A stretch of DNA of 52,720 bases from Lachnospiraceae bacterium UBA3820 (GTDB lineage: Bacteria > Bacillota > Clostridia > Lachnospirales > Lachnospiraceae), in NCBI GenBank assembly GCA_002369325.1, contig DFDU01000021.1:508-53227 (forward strand), given 5' to 3'. Below, piece by piece: positions 31,856-41,470 of the stretch. The stretch's first letter is position 1. Each line of letters starts with the position of its first letter. The notes under the pieces were generated by a model. That model was not told the DNA's origin. It was given only the letters and a program-made list of their open reading frames with translations, and ran no database searches. A program made the translations under genes and the position numbers.

Positions 31856-33244
31856 TCTTCTGTCACCGAAAGTCCGGTAGTACATTCCTTTATTTGCATA
31901 CATAGCTTCATCGGCACGTTTGAAAACGGTCTTATAATCCGTGTCGGTTTCTTTTCGGAATATGGCAGCACCCTTGGAGAAGGATAAATTCATTTCATAT
32001 TGCTTCTCGTTTTTGTTGAAGGCTTCGAGCTCTTTATCAAGCGCCACGAAGGTTTCCGCTATATAATCATCGGTATATTCCTTATCCAAAACTGCTATAA
32101 ATTCGTCACCGCCGATTCTAAATACACATTCAGCGGTATATATTCTTTTTATTACAAGAGCAGTATCGGAGATTATCATGTCACCGTACTCATGACCGTA
32201 ATTATCATTTACCGTTTTAAGACCGTTGACGTCAAATACAATTACCGTAAAGGCAGCAGTGCCTTTTTCAATTTTTCTGTTGAGATTTTTAACCAGGTCA
32301 AGATAAGCTGTTTTATTTCCAACGCCGGTCATCGGGTCGGTAAATGCCTGCTTATGTACATATGAAATATAATTTGTCATTTCCTTATGCATATGCTTTA
32401 TCTTGCTGCCCAGAGAATCTATGGCATCATTGGAAAGATATAAGCTTTTTCTTGAATCTGGATCGGAAATCAATGTATCGGCATCTTCCTCTTTCAGGCT
32501 GTCCGTTGTCTGATTATATCCGGTATTTGAGGTCATTTCTTTATTTAAAGATTCTACATCGGTTGCAAGAGCCGAAAGCTCATCATATACCGAGTTAAGA
32601 CGCTTTCTTATCTGAGTGGTAATAAGAACGACTATTACGGCACCTATCAGAAGTGAAAGGATACTGGTGATTATGATGGAAGCGGTATAGGTATGAATCT
32701 GTTTTTCATACCACCCGGCGTTAAAGTCAACACCTACTATGCCTACTACATTGCCGTTTGAGTCAAATACCGGGCTGTATGCACTGTAAAATGTACCCCA
32801 GCGGTCATGAAAGGCTTCCTTGTCGACAGCTGCCGTTCCGTGTCCTGCCTTTTCCAGTGCCTCCGTATATTGTACCGGTTCGCCGTAAGCTCCCGGGTCT
32901 ACGGGATCGGGATCGACTATAAAGCCATAATATTTATCCCCCATTTCTCTGACGGTATAGATATAGGCAAGGTCAATATTTTGCTGAAACAGCCTAAGCG
33001 ATGTAACGATTTCGTTGTAAGCCTCGGAGTCGGTTACATCCGTTGTTATCGTGCCGAGCAAATCTCCGTTAAGAGAAGCGGCGGCCGTATTTGAGACATC
33101 CAACATGTGATTATTGATAAGAGTAATCATGGATTTTTTTGCCTGCTGGATCAAAATGAATCCGAGAATAAAGTTCATGGCAAGTAAAAAAATACATATT
33201 ATGATCATATATCTGGTTGAATGACGTAGTTTTCTTGTTTTCAT
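31841..33244 (-). CDS. Membrane diguanylate cyclase (Cache-like sensor + GGDEF)
   Basis: A 467-residue protein. A first membrane segment (about 12-34) and a second one (about 190-213) enclose an extracytoplasmic Cache-like domain (with GTFYSAYSPVFDSNGNVVGIVGVD). A coiled linker leads to a GGDEF domain (about 300-460) with the active motif RIGGDEF and the DVNGLKTVNDNYGHEYGD signature. It makes cyclic di-GMP in response to an external signal. There is no RxxD inhibitory site five residues before GGDEF. It is a single-gene transcript with its own promoter. Confidence 0.88.
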   Translation of the reverse strand: MKTRKLRHSTRYMIIICIFLLAMNFILGFILIQQAKKSMITLINNHMLDVSNTAAASLNGDLLGTITTDVTDSEAYNEIVTSLRLFQQNIDLAYIYTVREMGDKYYGFIVDPDPVDPGAYGEPVQYTEALEKAGHGTAAVDKEAFHDRWGTFYSAYSPVFDSNGNVVGIVGVDFNAGWYEKQIHTYTASIIITSILSLLIGAVIVVLITTQIRKRLNSVYDELSALATDVESLNKEMTSNTGYNQTTDSLKEEDADTLISDPDSRKSLYLSNDAIDSLGSKIKHMHKEMTNYISYVHKQAFTDPMTGVGNKTAYLDLVKNLNRKIEKGTAAFTVIVFDVNGLKTVNDNYGHEYGDMIISDTALVIKRIYTAECVFRIGGDEFIAVLDKEYTDDYIAETFVALDKELEAFNKNEKQYEMNLSFSKGAAIFRKETDTDYKTVFKRADEAMYANKGMYYRTFGDRRKRKD

Positions 33245-33264
33245 AACTTTTCCTTATCCGATAT

Positions 33265-33293
33265 ATTAAAATATATCTTAAGCGTTAGGTCAA
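33265..33293 (-). promoter_or_regulatory. Promoter of the minus-strand cyclase
   Basis: On the minus strand TTGACC (33293-33288) and TTTAAT (33270-33265) are 17 bases apart, about 20 bases before the cyclase start codon. The rest of 33245-33567 is AT-rich; a possible but weak plus-strand promoter for the ABC gene has TATATT at 33463-33468. Confidence 0.5.
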
Positions 33294-33567
33294 TATGTGC
33301 ATTCAAATATTATGTGAAAATAAAAGTGTTTCTATAAATTATAAAAACGTGAGGCCGAAATGTCAAATCATTATTGGATAAAGATAAGATATTAATTTCG
33401 CATTTAAGAAATAATTAAGAAACAGAGAAGATACAGGTTAAGACTTCCTCTTTGGTTTGTAGTATATTAAACTCAACAAATTGACGCGGAAGACTTTCTT
33501 TACGGGAAATGAAATCCGAATTAAAGAAACAGCTTCCTTATATTTAAAGAAAGAAAAGGTGAATAAA

Positions 33568-34404
33568 ATGAGTAAGGAAAAAATACTTTCGGCAAAGGAT
33601 TTATCAAAGACATTTTCAAATGAATCGGTTCAGCAGCATGTACTTAAGAATTTAAATCTGGATGTGTATAAAGGTGATTTTACGGTTGTTATGGGTAACT
33701 CGGGTTCAGGTAAGAGTACACTTTTATATGCATTATCCGGTATGGACAGACCGACACTCGGAAGCATAACTTACTTTGTTGATGATATAAAGAAGGATAA
33801 AAAAGAATCAACCGGTGACGGCATAGAGATTTCGAAGTTCAACAATGACAAGCTTGCTCTTTTCAGAAGAAACCATGCAGGCTTCGTATTTCAACAGAAT
33901 TATTTAAATGATTCGATGAGTGCGCTTGACAATGTAATGGTAAGCGGACTTCTTCAAACCAAGGATAGAAAGGCGCTTGCGGCAAAGTCAAAGGAACTTC
34001 TTTCAAAGGTCGAGATTGAAGAAAATGATTGGCGAAAGTTTCCGTCACAGCTTTCCGGAGGTCAGCAGCAGAGGGTTGCGGTCGTAAGAGGTGTTATAAA
34101 TGACCCTGAGGTGCTTTTTGCAGATGAGCCGACCGGTGCACTTAATTCACAAAATACGATAAATGTTCTTAATATATTGAGTGATTTAAACAACAGCGGA
34201 CAGAGTATTGTAATGGTAACTCATACGATAAAGGCGGCAGAGAGAGGAAACAGAATCATATATCTTTCGGACGGAGTTATATCGGATGAACTTGATCTTG
34301 GCGAATATGTCGGAGATTACAAGGACGAAAAAAATCCTGATCAGGAAAAGGCAATCGAAAGACACAGAAAGCTCAAAGATTTCTTGCAGGAGCAGGGTTG
34401 GTAA
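33568..34404 (+). CDS. ABC transporter ATP-binding protein (MacB/BceA type)
   Basis: A 278-residue ATPase with Walker A GNSGSGKST (about 43-51), Q-loop FVFQQNYL, signature LSGGQQQRV and Walker B VLFADEP. It pairs with the FtsX-type permease 33 bases downstream. The start at 33568 is preferred since AAAGGTG precedes it and the family begins there; the upstream codons from 33481 have no ribosome site. Such exporters usually deal with cell-envelope antibiotics or peptides. The two-component genes at 38457-40330 would be the usual regulators. Confidence 0.9.
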   Translation: MSKEKILSAKDLSKTFSNESVQQHVLKNLNLDVYKGDFTVVMGNSGSGKSTLLYALSGMDRPTLGSITYFVDDIKKDKKESTGDGIEISKFNNDKLALFRRNHAGFVFQQNYLNDSMSALDNVMVSGLLQTKDRKALAAKSKELLSKVEIEENDWRKFPSQLSGGQQQRVAVVRGVINDPEVLFADEPTGALNSQNTINVLNILSDLNNSGQSIVMVTHTIKAAERGNRIIYLSDGVISDELDLGEYVGDYKDEKNPDQEKAIERHRKLKDFLQEQGW

Positions 34405-34437
34405 GATTTGTAGGGTTTTTAATCGGAGGGAAATATT

Positions 34438-36843
34438 ATGTATAAATTGTTTGTTATAGCAAAAAACAATATGAAGAAACAAAAGGGTGACATGATTACA
34501 TTTCTTATCCTTACTTTTATATCTGCATTTCTTATTTTTGACAGTCTCACAGCTGTTTTCGGACTCGGAAAAGTAATTGATGACAGATTTGATAAGATTC
34601 ACGGTGCTCATGTTTTGCTGTATATGCCTGATACAGAGGTTGGAAATAAGGCAATTAAGGAGGTCATTGCAGAAAATAAACATATTATTGAAAGTGAAAG
34701 CACTCCGGCTTTGGTGATGACAGCACCTTACAAAAACAAAAAGGATGATGATTTCGGAGAGTTTTCTTTCATAATAGAAAGTTTTACACAAGAAAAGTCA
34801 ATTATGAAGATTGAAATGCCGGATAAGACATTAAATGAAAATGATATTATAATACCTTTTTACTTAAAAGCGAAATATGATATCGGCGATACGTTTGTTT
34901 TCAAAATCGAGGGAGAAATTTATGAATTTAATGTAGCCGGTTATGCAGAGGATCCGTATTTTTGTTCAACTACTAATATTACGATAAGTTACATTTATAT
35001 GTCACAGACCAGAATGGACAGATTAATTAATGATCATCCGACTGTAGTTGAAAAATATCAGGCATATAAGGTGAGAGTTGACGAAAAGGAGCTTGAAGAA
35101 GGACTTAAAACACAGGATCTTGAAAAAGAAATCGGAGATGCCTATAAGAAAAAAATCACAAAGCTTGTTTCAGAAGGTGATGAGAATAATTATACAAACT
35201 ACATTTTTTTGAACTGGCAAATGATGAGAGAGGGTTCACAGTTTGTACCTATTATTGTAATAGCCATTATGCTTTTGTTTGCATTCTTAATTATGATAAT
35301 TTGTGTTGTAATAATATCCTTCAGTATTAAAAACTTTATAAATAAAAATATGAAGAATACGGGAATACTTGAGGCGAGCGGTTACACGGTTAAGGAATTA
35401 AGAGGAGCAATTACCATCCAGATATCTCTTGTATCGATTTTAGGCTCCGTAATCGGAATAATTGTTGCAATACTTTCATTTAAAACTTTCGGAGATATAA
35501 TAAGCGCAATCGCCGGACTTGGATGGAATCAACCGGTAAATATTGCGGCAGCAGCAGGGACAGTTATTGGAATATTGCTTCTTACAACACTTGTTTCAAG
35601 ACTGGCAAGCAGACTTTATAAAAAGGTTACCGTCCTTGATGCATTAAGGGGAGGAATCAATACTCATAATTTTAAGAAAAATCATTTTACATTTGAAAAG
35701 ACTCCTCTTCCTATAGCAGTTGTACTTTCATTAAAGGATACATTCGGTAACATCGGAAGAAATATTATTATGGTTTTTATAACCGCTATCCTTACAATTT
35801 CCGTTCTTACTGGATTTGGCATGATGCAAAACTTCGGTGAAAAGCCGGACGGGCTCTTAGAGATAATGGGATTTGAAATTGCAACAGCAACGATGTCAAC
35901 AGACTCGACTGATTATAAAGAAGTTTCGGAAAACCTGCGCACTCTTGACAAAGTGAAAAATGTATTGGTAAGCATCGCTTTTGAGCCTACGGTCTATTTT
36001 AAAGATGAGAAGAATACTGTTTATTCATATGCTTATGATGATTTTGATAATTCAAATCATACAATATTACTGGAAGGAAGATATCCGAAGTCTGATAATG
36101 AAATATTGATTACTTCAGGAGTATCCAAAGATATGGATTTGAAGGTTGGTGATGTTATAGAGGTTGAGTACGGAGGAGCAAAGGAAGAATATATAGTTGT
36201 AGGTATAAACCAGCGTATGGAACATATGGGTCGAACATTGCTTATGACTTTGGATGGTGCAAATAAGCTTATCCCGGGTGTCCCTTTATATAGCTACAAT
36301 ATAAAAGCAAAAGAAGGTGTAAGCTATGATGAACTTGAAAAAGACATTGAAAAACTTGCCGAAGAAAAGGGATACAATAGTACTATATCAAGTGATGAAA
36401 AGGCTATTGAAAGCATAATCGGTACGCTTGCAATGTCGATGAAGTTGATTTGCGTAATAATAGTAATTATTACATTATTTGTAGTGATTTTTGTAGAGAC
36501 GCTTATAATAAGAGCAAAGATAAACCGCGAGTGGCGCAAAATGGGCATAAGTAAAGCAATTGGTCAGACTTCGGGAGGACTTATTTTTCAGATAATGCTT
36601 TCCAATATGCCTGCGATAATTATGGGCTGCATAATCGGAGCATTACTTTCCGGTGCTGCCGGACGCGGAATTGTAGGTGCGGCATTCTCATTATTTGTAA
36701 TAAAGAGCGTAACATTTAACATAGCCTTTGGTTGGATTATAATTACAGTAGTAGGAATTATTGCCGTAGCATTATTTGCTTCAGCCATCGCAGGTATCAG
36801 GGTAAGAAAGCTTAAGCCGGTTGAGATGATTACGGAAGAATAA
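34438..36843 (+). CDS. FtsX-type ABC permease
   Basis: An 801-residue permease with two FtsX units: a first membrane segment (about 18-38), a large extracytoplasmic domain (about 40-260), three segments (about 268-390), a further segment near 435 with another extracytoplasmic domain (about 450-685), and three segments at the C-terminus ending VRKLKPVEMITEE. This is the doubled MacB/YknZ-like plan rather than a strict BceB plan. It functions with the ATPase encoded upstream. GGAGGG precedes the ATG. A terminator ends the transcript at 36895. Confidence 0.88.
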   Translation: MYKLFVIAKNNMKKQKGDMITFLILTFISAFLIFDSLTAVFGLGKVIDDRFDKIHGAHVLLYMPDTEVGNKAIKEVIAENKHIIESESTPALVMTAPYKNKKDDDFGEFSFIIESFTQEKSIMKIEMPDKTLNENDIIIPFYLKAKYDIGDTFVFKIEGEIYEFNVAGYAEDPYFCSTTNITISYIYMSQTRMDRLINDHPTVVEKYQAYKVRVDEKELEEGLKTQDLEKEIGDAYKKKITKLVSEGDENNYTNYIFLNWQMMREGSQFVPIIVIAIMLLFAFLIMIICVVIISFSIKNFINKNMKNTGILEASGYTVKELRGAITIQISLVSILGSVIGIIVAILSFKTFGDIISAIAGLGWNQPVNIAAAAGTVIGILLLTTLVSRLASRLYKKVTVLDALRGGINTHNFKKNHFTFEKTPLPIAVVLSLKDTFGNIGRNIIMVFITAILTISVLTGFGMMQNFGEKPDGLLEIMGFEIATATMSTDSTDYKEVSENLRTLDKVKNVLVSIAFEPTVYFKDEKNTVYSYAYDDFDNSNHTILLEGRYPKSDNEILITSGVSKDMDLKVGDVIEVEYGGAKEEYIVVGINQRMEHMGRTLLMTLDGANKLIPGVPLYSYNIKAKEGVSYDELEKDIEKLAEEKGYNSTISSDEKAIESIIGTLAMSMKLICVIIVIITLFVVIFVETLIIRAKINREWRKMGISKAIGQTSGGLIFQIMLSNMPAIIMGCIIGALLSGAAGRGIVGAAFSLFVIKSVTFNIAFGWIIITVVGIIAVALFASAIAGIRVRKLKPVEMITEE

Positions 36844-36894
36844 AAAGACACGGGACAGACATCCTGAAACATTTTACAGGTAAATATAGGGCAT

Positions 36895-36934
36895 AATAAG
36901 AAGATGGTTTGTTCCAATCCATCTTCTTATTTTT
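36895..36934 (+). terminator. Intrinsic terminator after the ABC permease gene
   Basis: AATAAGAAGATGG (36895-36907) pairs with CCATCTTCTTATT (36919-36931), followed by T. It separates the ABC genes from the ATPase gene. Confidence 0.8.
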
Positions 36935-37049
36935 GGTGTGGACTATATTTGGATATTTCGTGACAGGGTAATTAATACAAGCTGTGATTAATTATAAATG
37001 AAATGTGTTAATTTGCTAAAAAGTGGCTCATAAAATGTGAGAAAATTGC

Positions 37050-37078
37050 TTGAAGTGCCTATTTTTTTGTGGTATTAT
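37050..37078 (+). promoter_or_regulatory. Candidate promoter of the AAA/DUF4143 gene
   Basis: TTGAAG (37050-37055) and TATTAT (37073-37078) are 17 bases apart, but the ATG at 37098 is only 20 bases past the -10 box, giving a very short leader that still holds GGAGG. Confidence 0.45.
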
Positions 37079-37097
37079 TAATTTGGAGGTAGAGATT

Positions 37098-38435
37098 ATG
37101 TATTACAGACGAAAAGTTGATAGTTTTCTAAAAGCATGGAAAGCAGATCCGGCACATAAGCCTCTAATAGTAAAAGGTGCGAGACAGATTGGCAAAACTG
37201 AGTCAATCTTGCATTTTGCCAAGGATAACTATGAGAATGTTATTTATATAAACTTTGCTTTAGAGAGAAAATACATGAAAATTCTTGCCGATGGATATGA
37301 TGTAGAAAGTGTAATTAAGAATATTTCATTGGCAGAGCCTTCATTGTTGTTTATACCGGGAAAAACAATTATTATTTTTGATGAGATACAGGATAATCCG
37401 GATGTTGCTACAACACTTAAATCATTTAAAATAGATGGTAATTATGATGTCATTTGCAGTGGTTCAATGCTTGGAATAAATTATAAGAAGATTCATAGTA
37501 ATAGCGTCGGCTCTAAAATTGATTATGAGATGTATTCGATGGATTTTGAAGAATTTCTTTGGGCGAAAGGATATAGCCGGGAACAGATAGATACAATTTT
37601 AATGCATATGATAGAAGAAAAGCCGTTTAATGATAACGAGTTAACTGTTTTCAAAAGGCTGTTTTTAGATTATTGCGTTTTAGGCGGGATGCCGGATGTT
37701 GTAAAGATTTATATGGAAACGGGAACATTTTCGGGAACCCTTGATATACAAGAGCAAATCAGGCTTGATTATGATGAAGATGTAAGAAAGTATGCAGAGG
37801 GGCTCGATCAGACTAAAATAATAAGTGTATATAGAAGTGTTCCGGCACAATTGGCAAAGGAAAACAAGAAGTTTCAATTTAATAAGATTGAGAAGAATGC
37901 CAGATCAAGAGAATATACCGGCTGTATAGAATGGTTGATAGATGCAGGAGTGGTTGTAGCATGTAAATGTTTGCTGTTTCCGGAACTACCGTTAAAAGGA
38001 AATGTTGAGGAAAGTAAATATAAGCTATATTATCCCGATACCGGACTATTGGTATCCTCATTAGACGAAGAAGCTCAAGAGGACCTTAGAGTTAATAAAA
38101 ATCTTGGAATATACAAGGGTGCTTTGTATGAGAATTTTGTAGCAGAGGCTTTTGTTAAGCAAGGGTTGGGTTTGTTTTATTACAAAAAAGAAAACTCAAC
38201 ATTGGAAGAGGATTTTTTTGTCAGAACACAAAATGAATTGATACCTGTCGAGGTTAAATCTAATAGTGATCAATCAAAGTCTTTATCTACGTTGATTAAG
38301 AATAAGAACTATGAGGATATATCTTATGGTATAAAACTTGGGGATTTTAATATAGGACATGCAAATGATATATACACGTTCCCATATTTTTGTGTATTTA
38401 AGATGAAGGAGTATTTAAAAGCAAAGGATTTATAA
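37098..38435 (+). CDS. AAA ATPase with DUF4143 domain
   Basis: A 445-residue P-loop ATPase of the AAA_14/DUF4143 group. Walker A is seen in GARQIGKTES (about 28-37), Walker B in TIIIFDEIQDNPD, and the sensor-like FDVICSGSMLG follows. The C-terminal DUF4143 domain (about 205-400) is nuclease-like, with IPVEVKSN near its end resembling a PD-(D/E)xK core. The cellular role of the family is unknown, though it is often found on mobile or accessory DNA. It sits between an ABC exporter and its likely two-component system, each side with its own signals. Start at 37098 has GGAGG. Confidence 0.85.
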   Translation: MYYRRKVDSFLKAWKADPAHKPLIVKGARQIGKTESILHFAKDNYENVIYINFALERKYMKILADGYDVESVIKNISLAEPSLLFIPGKTIIIFDEIQDNPDVATTLKSFKIDGNYDVICSGSMLGINYKKIHSNSVGSKIDYEMYSMDFEEFLWAKGYSREQIDTILMHMIEEKPFNDNELTVFKRLFLDYCVLGGMPDVVKIYMETGTFSGTLDIQEQIRLDYDEDVRKYAEGLDQTKIISVYRSVPAQLAKENKKFQFNKIEKNARSREYTGCIEWLIDAGVVVACKCLLFPELPLKGNVEESKYKLYYPDTGLLVSSLDEEAQEDLRVNKNLGIYKGALYENFVAEAFVKQGLGLFYYKKENSTLEEDFFVRTQNELIPVEVKSNSDQSKSLSTLIKNKNYEDISYGIKLGDFNIGHANDIYTFPYFCVFKMKEYLKAKDL

Positions 38436-38456
38436 GCTATAGGAAAGGCAGGGCAT

Positions 38457-39167
38457 ATGCATTACAACTGTTTAATTGTGGATGATGAAATTGAACTTGC
38501 AAAGATGACAACCGAGTATTTTGAAATGTTTGACGTGAAGACGGCGTATGTGGATTCTGCGGCGGCGTGTTATGATTTTTTGAAAGAAAATGATGTCGAT
38601 ATAATTTTGCTCGATATCAATCTCGGAGACGGCTCGGGATTTGACGTATGTAAGAAAATCAGGGAAGAATATAAGCTTCCTATACTTTTTATCAGCGCAA
38701 GACAAAGTGATGATGATGTGCTGGTTGCTTTAAGCATCGGTGGAGATGATTATGTAAAAAAACCGTACAGCCTGTCGGTGCTTTTGGCCAAGGTTAAGGT
38801 CAATCTAAAAAGAGTAGAGCAGATCAGGGAATTGGAGAAAGACGGCAGTTCAAAAGTTGCTTCAAATGATACCGGTAAGGCTACGGAAAAAATAACGCTT
38901 GATATGTCGACTATGTCCGCAGTGCTTAATGGTAAAAATATTCCTCTTAAAGCCAAGGAATTTGCGTTGTTAAAGGCTTTGTATGAGCATAAAAATACGA
39001 TAGTTACCAAAGACAGTCTTTTTGATGAGGTATGGGGTGACAGCTTTTACAGTGACGGAACGCTAAATGTTCATATAAGAAAGCTTAGAGAAAAACTTGA
39101 GGAGGATCCCAATAATCCTGAGTTTATAAAAACTATTTGGGGAACGGGGTATATGCTTGAGCTATGA
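38457..39167 (+). CDS. OmpR-family response regulator
   Basis: A 236-residue regulator with a receiver domain (phospho-acceptor Asp53 in LLDINLGDGSG, Lys in KKPYS) and a winged-helix DNA-binding domain (about 130-235, with GTLNVHIRKLREKLEEDP and the WGTGYML end). It overlaps the kinase gene by four bases (ATGA), so the two are translated together. It likely controls the nearby ABC exporter, as in other Clostridia. Confidence 0.9.
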   Translation: MHYNCLIVDDEIELAKMTTEYFEMFDVKTAYVDSAAACYDFLKENDVDIILLDINLGDGSGFDVCKKIREEYKLPILFISARQSDDDVLVALSIGGDDYVKKPYSLSVLLAKVKVNLKRVEQIRELEKDGSSKVASNDTGKATEKITLDMSTMSAVLNGKNIPLKAKEFALLKALYEHKNTIVTKDSLFDEVWGDSFYSDGTLNVHIRKLREKLEEDPNNPEFIKTIWGTGYMLEL

Positions 39168-40330
39168 AAAGTTTAAAAAGGTTATTTTTTATATTTACGG
39201 TAATAATGCTTGCAGCGCTTTGGGTAATAATCAGGCTTTTTGATAAAGCAAAACTGGTTGTGAAAAGCGTTGCTTCTTATAGTGGAAGGGATCTTGAAAT
39301 CTATAAGCAGATTTGGGATAACACAAATGAAAGCTTTGCGGAAAGTAAGCATAATTTTTTAATGTATGTACTTGTATTTTGGAGCCTTATTCTGATTTTA
39401 GGATATGCTTTGATGGTATTTATATATTTCGCCTGGATTAAACCAATCAGGGAAATGGAAGGCTTTGCTTCAGAGATTGCAAAGGGCAATCTGGATATAA
39501 AGCTTCCGATGCACAGGGACAACATATCCGAGAGCTTTACCGAAAGCTTTGACCTTATGAGGGAAGAACTTAAGTCCTCAAAGATAAGAGAGATGGAAGC
39601 TGAGAAGGCAAAACGTGAGATGATGGCGGAGCTTAGCCATGATTTGAAGACACCTGTCGCGACTATTCAGGCAACCTGTGAGGTTATGGAGCTTAAGCTT
39701 AAAATGGAGCTTGAAAAGACACTGAAGGAGGCAAATCCTTCGGAGGATAAAATAAAAATGCTTCAGGACAATCTTGAGAAAACAGGTTATATTTCGAATA
39801 AATCCGAAACCATTAATCAGCTTGTACAAAATGTATTTCATGCTACTCTTGATGATATGGCGGCCGTTAAGATAGAGCCGAAGGAAACGGATTCAAGGAC
39901 GATAGAAGTTTTTTTTGAAAATATCAGGGAATACGGCAATATTATTCTTGAAAATCATATACCCGAATGTCTTGTATATATCGATAAGCTTCGTATGGAG
40001 CAGGTTATTGATAATATTATAGGCAATTCTTATAAATATGCCGGAACGGATATACATATATCCTTCAGCGAGGTTAGAAATTCTGCCGACATAAAGGGTA
40101 CGAAAAACGAATTTATCAGGATTACAATACGTGATGAGGGACCCGGAGTTGATGAAAATGAGCTTCCGTTAATAATAGAGAAATATTACCGTGGAGAAGC
40201 CACAAAGGAAAAACAGGGTTACGGACTTGGAATGTATCTTGCCAATTACTATATGGAAAAGCAGGGTGGTGGTATGGAATACTATAACAATAACGGATTC
40301 GTGGTTGAACTGCTGGTAAGAAAGGTATAG
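39164..40330 (+). CDS. Sensor histidine kinase
   Basis: A 388-residue membrane kinase. Two membrane segments (about 7-25 and 65-90) enclose only about 40 external residues. A HAMP linker (about 92-145) leads to the dimerisation block ELSHDLKTPVATIQ (His159) and an ATPase domain with DEGPGVDENELP and GYGLGMYLA. The small external domain suggests sensing in the membrane or through the partner permease. It is co-translated with the response regulator. Confidence 0.9.
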   Translation: MKSLKRLFFIFTVIMLAALWVIIRLFDKAKLVVKSVASYSGRDLEIYKQIWDNTNESFAESKHNFLMYVLVFWSLILILGYALMVFIYFAWIKPIREMEGFASEIAKGNLDIKLPMHRDNISESFTESFDLMREELKSSKIREMEAEKAKREMMAELSHDLKTPVATIQATCEVMELKLKMELEKTLKEANPSEDKIKMLQDNLEKTGYISNKSETINQLVQNVFHATLDDMAAVKIEPKETDSRTIEVFFENIREYGNIILENHIPECLVYIDKLRMEQVIDNIIGNSYKYAGTDIHISFSEVRNSADIKGTKNEFIRITIRDEGPGVDENELPLIIEKYYRGEATKEKQGYGLGMYLANYYMEKQGGGMEYYNNNGFVVELLVRKV

Positions 40331-40372
40331 AATGATTAATGATATTTAAGATGCCCGTATGGAGGTAATGAC

Positions 40373-41245
40373 GTGGATGAAAAAATCATTATAAAGAAAT
40401 TATCGAAGGTGGGAATCTTCGGAAATATAATACTTGCGGCGTTTAAATTATTTGCCGGAATTTTGGGAAAATCCGGTGCCATGATTTCTGATGCGGTACA
40501 TTCGCTGTCTGATGTTTTTGCTACCGTGGTTGCATATATCGGTGTCAGGATGGCACAGCAAAAGGAAGATGAAAAGCATCCGTACGGACATGAGAGAATT
40601 GAATGTGTGGCGTCTCTTATACTTGCTCTTATCCTTGCCGTGACCGGTGCGGGAATAGGCTATGCGGGTATTAAAAAGTTATTCTTTAACAGAAGTGACA
40701 TAGCTATACCGACTTTGCTTCCTCTTATAGCTGCGGTAGTTTCAATTGTCATAAAAGAAGCTATGTTCTGGTATACCATGTATTATGCTAAGGCGCTTGA
40801 TTCGGCGGCATTTAAGGCTGATGCCTGGCATCACCGTGCCGATGCTATTTCATCGGTAGGAGCATTTATCGGAATAGGAATGGCAAAGCTCGGGTTTCCG
40901 ATTATGGATCCGATTGCCGAGATTTTAATATGTGCACTCATATTGAAGGTGGCCTATGATATATTTACGGATGCCTTAAATAAAATGCTGGATACATCCT
41001 GCGGTGCGGCGTTTGAAAATCAGATAAGAGATTTTGTTATAAAACAGCCCGGTGTGGAACAGATAGATCTGCTTCTTACCAGACAGTTCGGTAACAAAAT
41101 CTATATCGATCTTGAGATTGCCGTTAAACGGGATATTTCGCTTTTGGATGCTCATTCCATAGCAGAAAATGTGCACGGTAATGTCGAAAAGGAATTTCCA
41201 AATGTAAAGCATGTCATGATACATGTAAATCCGGCGGATGAATAA
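40373..41245 (+). CDS. Cation diffusion facilitator (CDF) metal transporter
   Basis: A 290-residue protein with six membrane segments and a C-terminal cytoplasmic domain. The metal-site residues are present: SDAVHSLSDVF in segment 2 and the DAWHHRADA block in segment 5 (HxxxD). It would export Zn2+, Mn2+ or Fe2+ with proton exchange. The start is GTG at 40373 behind GGAGGT. Metal preference cannot be fixed by eye. It ends at a terminator (41281). Confidence 0.9.
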   Translation: MDEKIIIKKLSKVGIFGNIILAAFKLFAGILGKSGAMISDAVHSLSDVFATVVAYIGVRMAQQKEDEKHPYGHERIECVASLILALILAVTGAGIGYAGIKKLFFNRSDIAIPTLLPLIAAVVSIVIKEAMFWYTMYYAKALDSAAFKADAWHHRADAISSVGAFIGIGMAKLGFPIMDPIAEILICALILKVAYDIFTDALNKMLDTSCGAAFENQIRDFVIKQPGVEQIDLLLTRQFGNKIYIDLEIAVKRDISLLDAHSIAENVHGNVEKEFPNVKHVMIHVNPADE

Positions 41246-41280
41246 ACCGGATTACGATATGAGTTGAAATCGGATTTGAA

Positions 41281-41331
41281 AAAATGAAGCAGACTTTTGA
41301 AAACATTCTCATAAAGGCTGCTTCATTTTTG
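41281..41331 (+). terminator. Intrinsic terminator after the CDF gene
   Basis: AAAATGAAGCAG (41281-41292) pairs with CTGCTTCATTTT (41318-41329), followed by T. An extended -10 box TGATATAAT (41372-41380) for the next gene lies downstream. Confidence 0.78.
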
Positions 41332-41470
41332 TTGATATTAACAAATTTATGATGTTTGTTGCGTAATAATATGATATAATATTATGGAATATCGATATTA
41401 ATAAAGGAATAAATTTTATTGGTTTGAATTGTCGAGACGGAATAAGGTGATGATTAGGAGGCTTGACAGT

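Noticed and set aside
33481..33567. 29-codon N-terminal extension of the ABC ATPase from TTG 33481
   Set aside because: No ribosome site before 33481 and no family similarity in the extension; ATG 33568 has a proper site and matches the family start.
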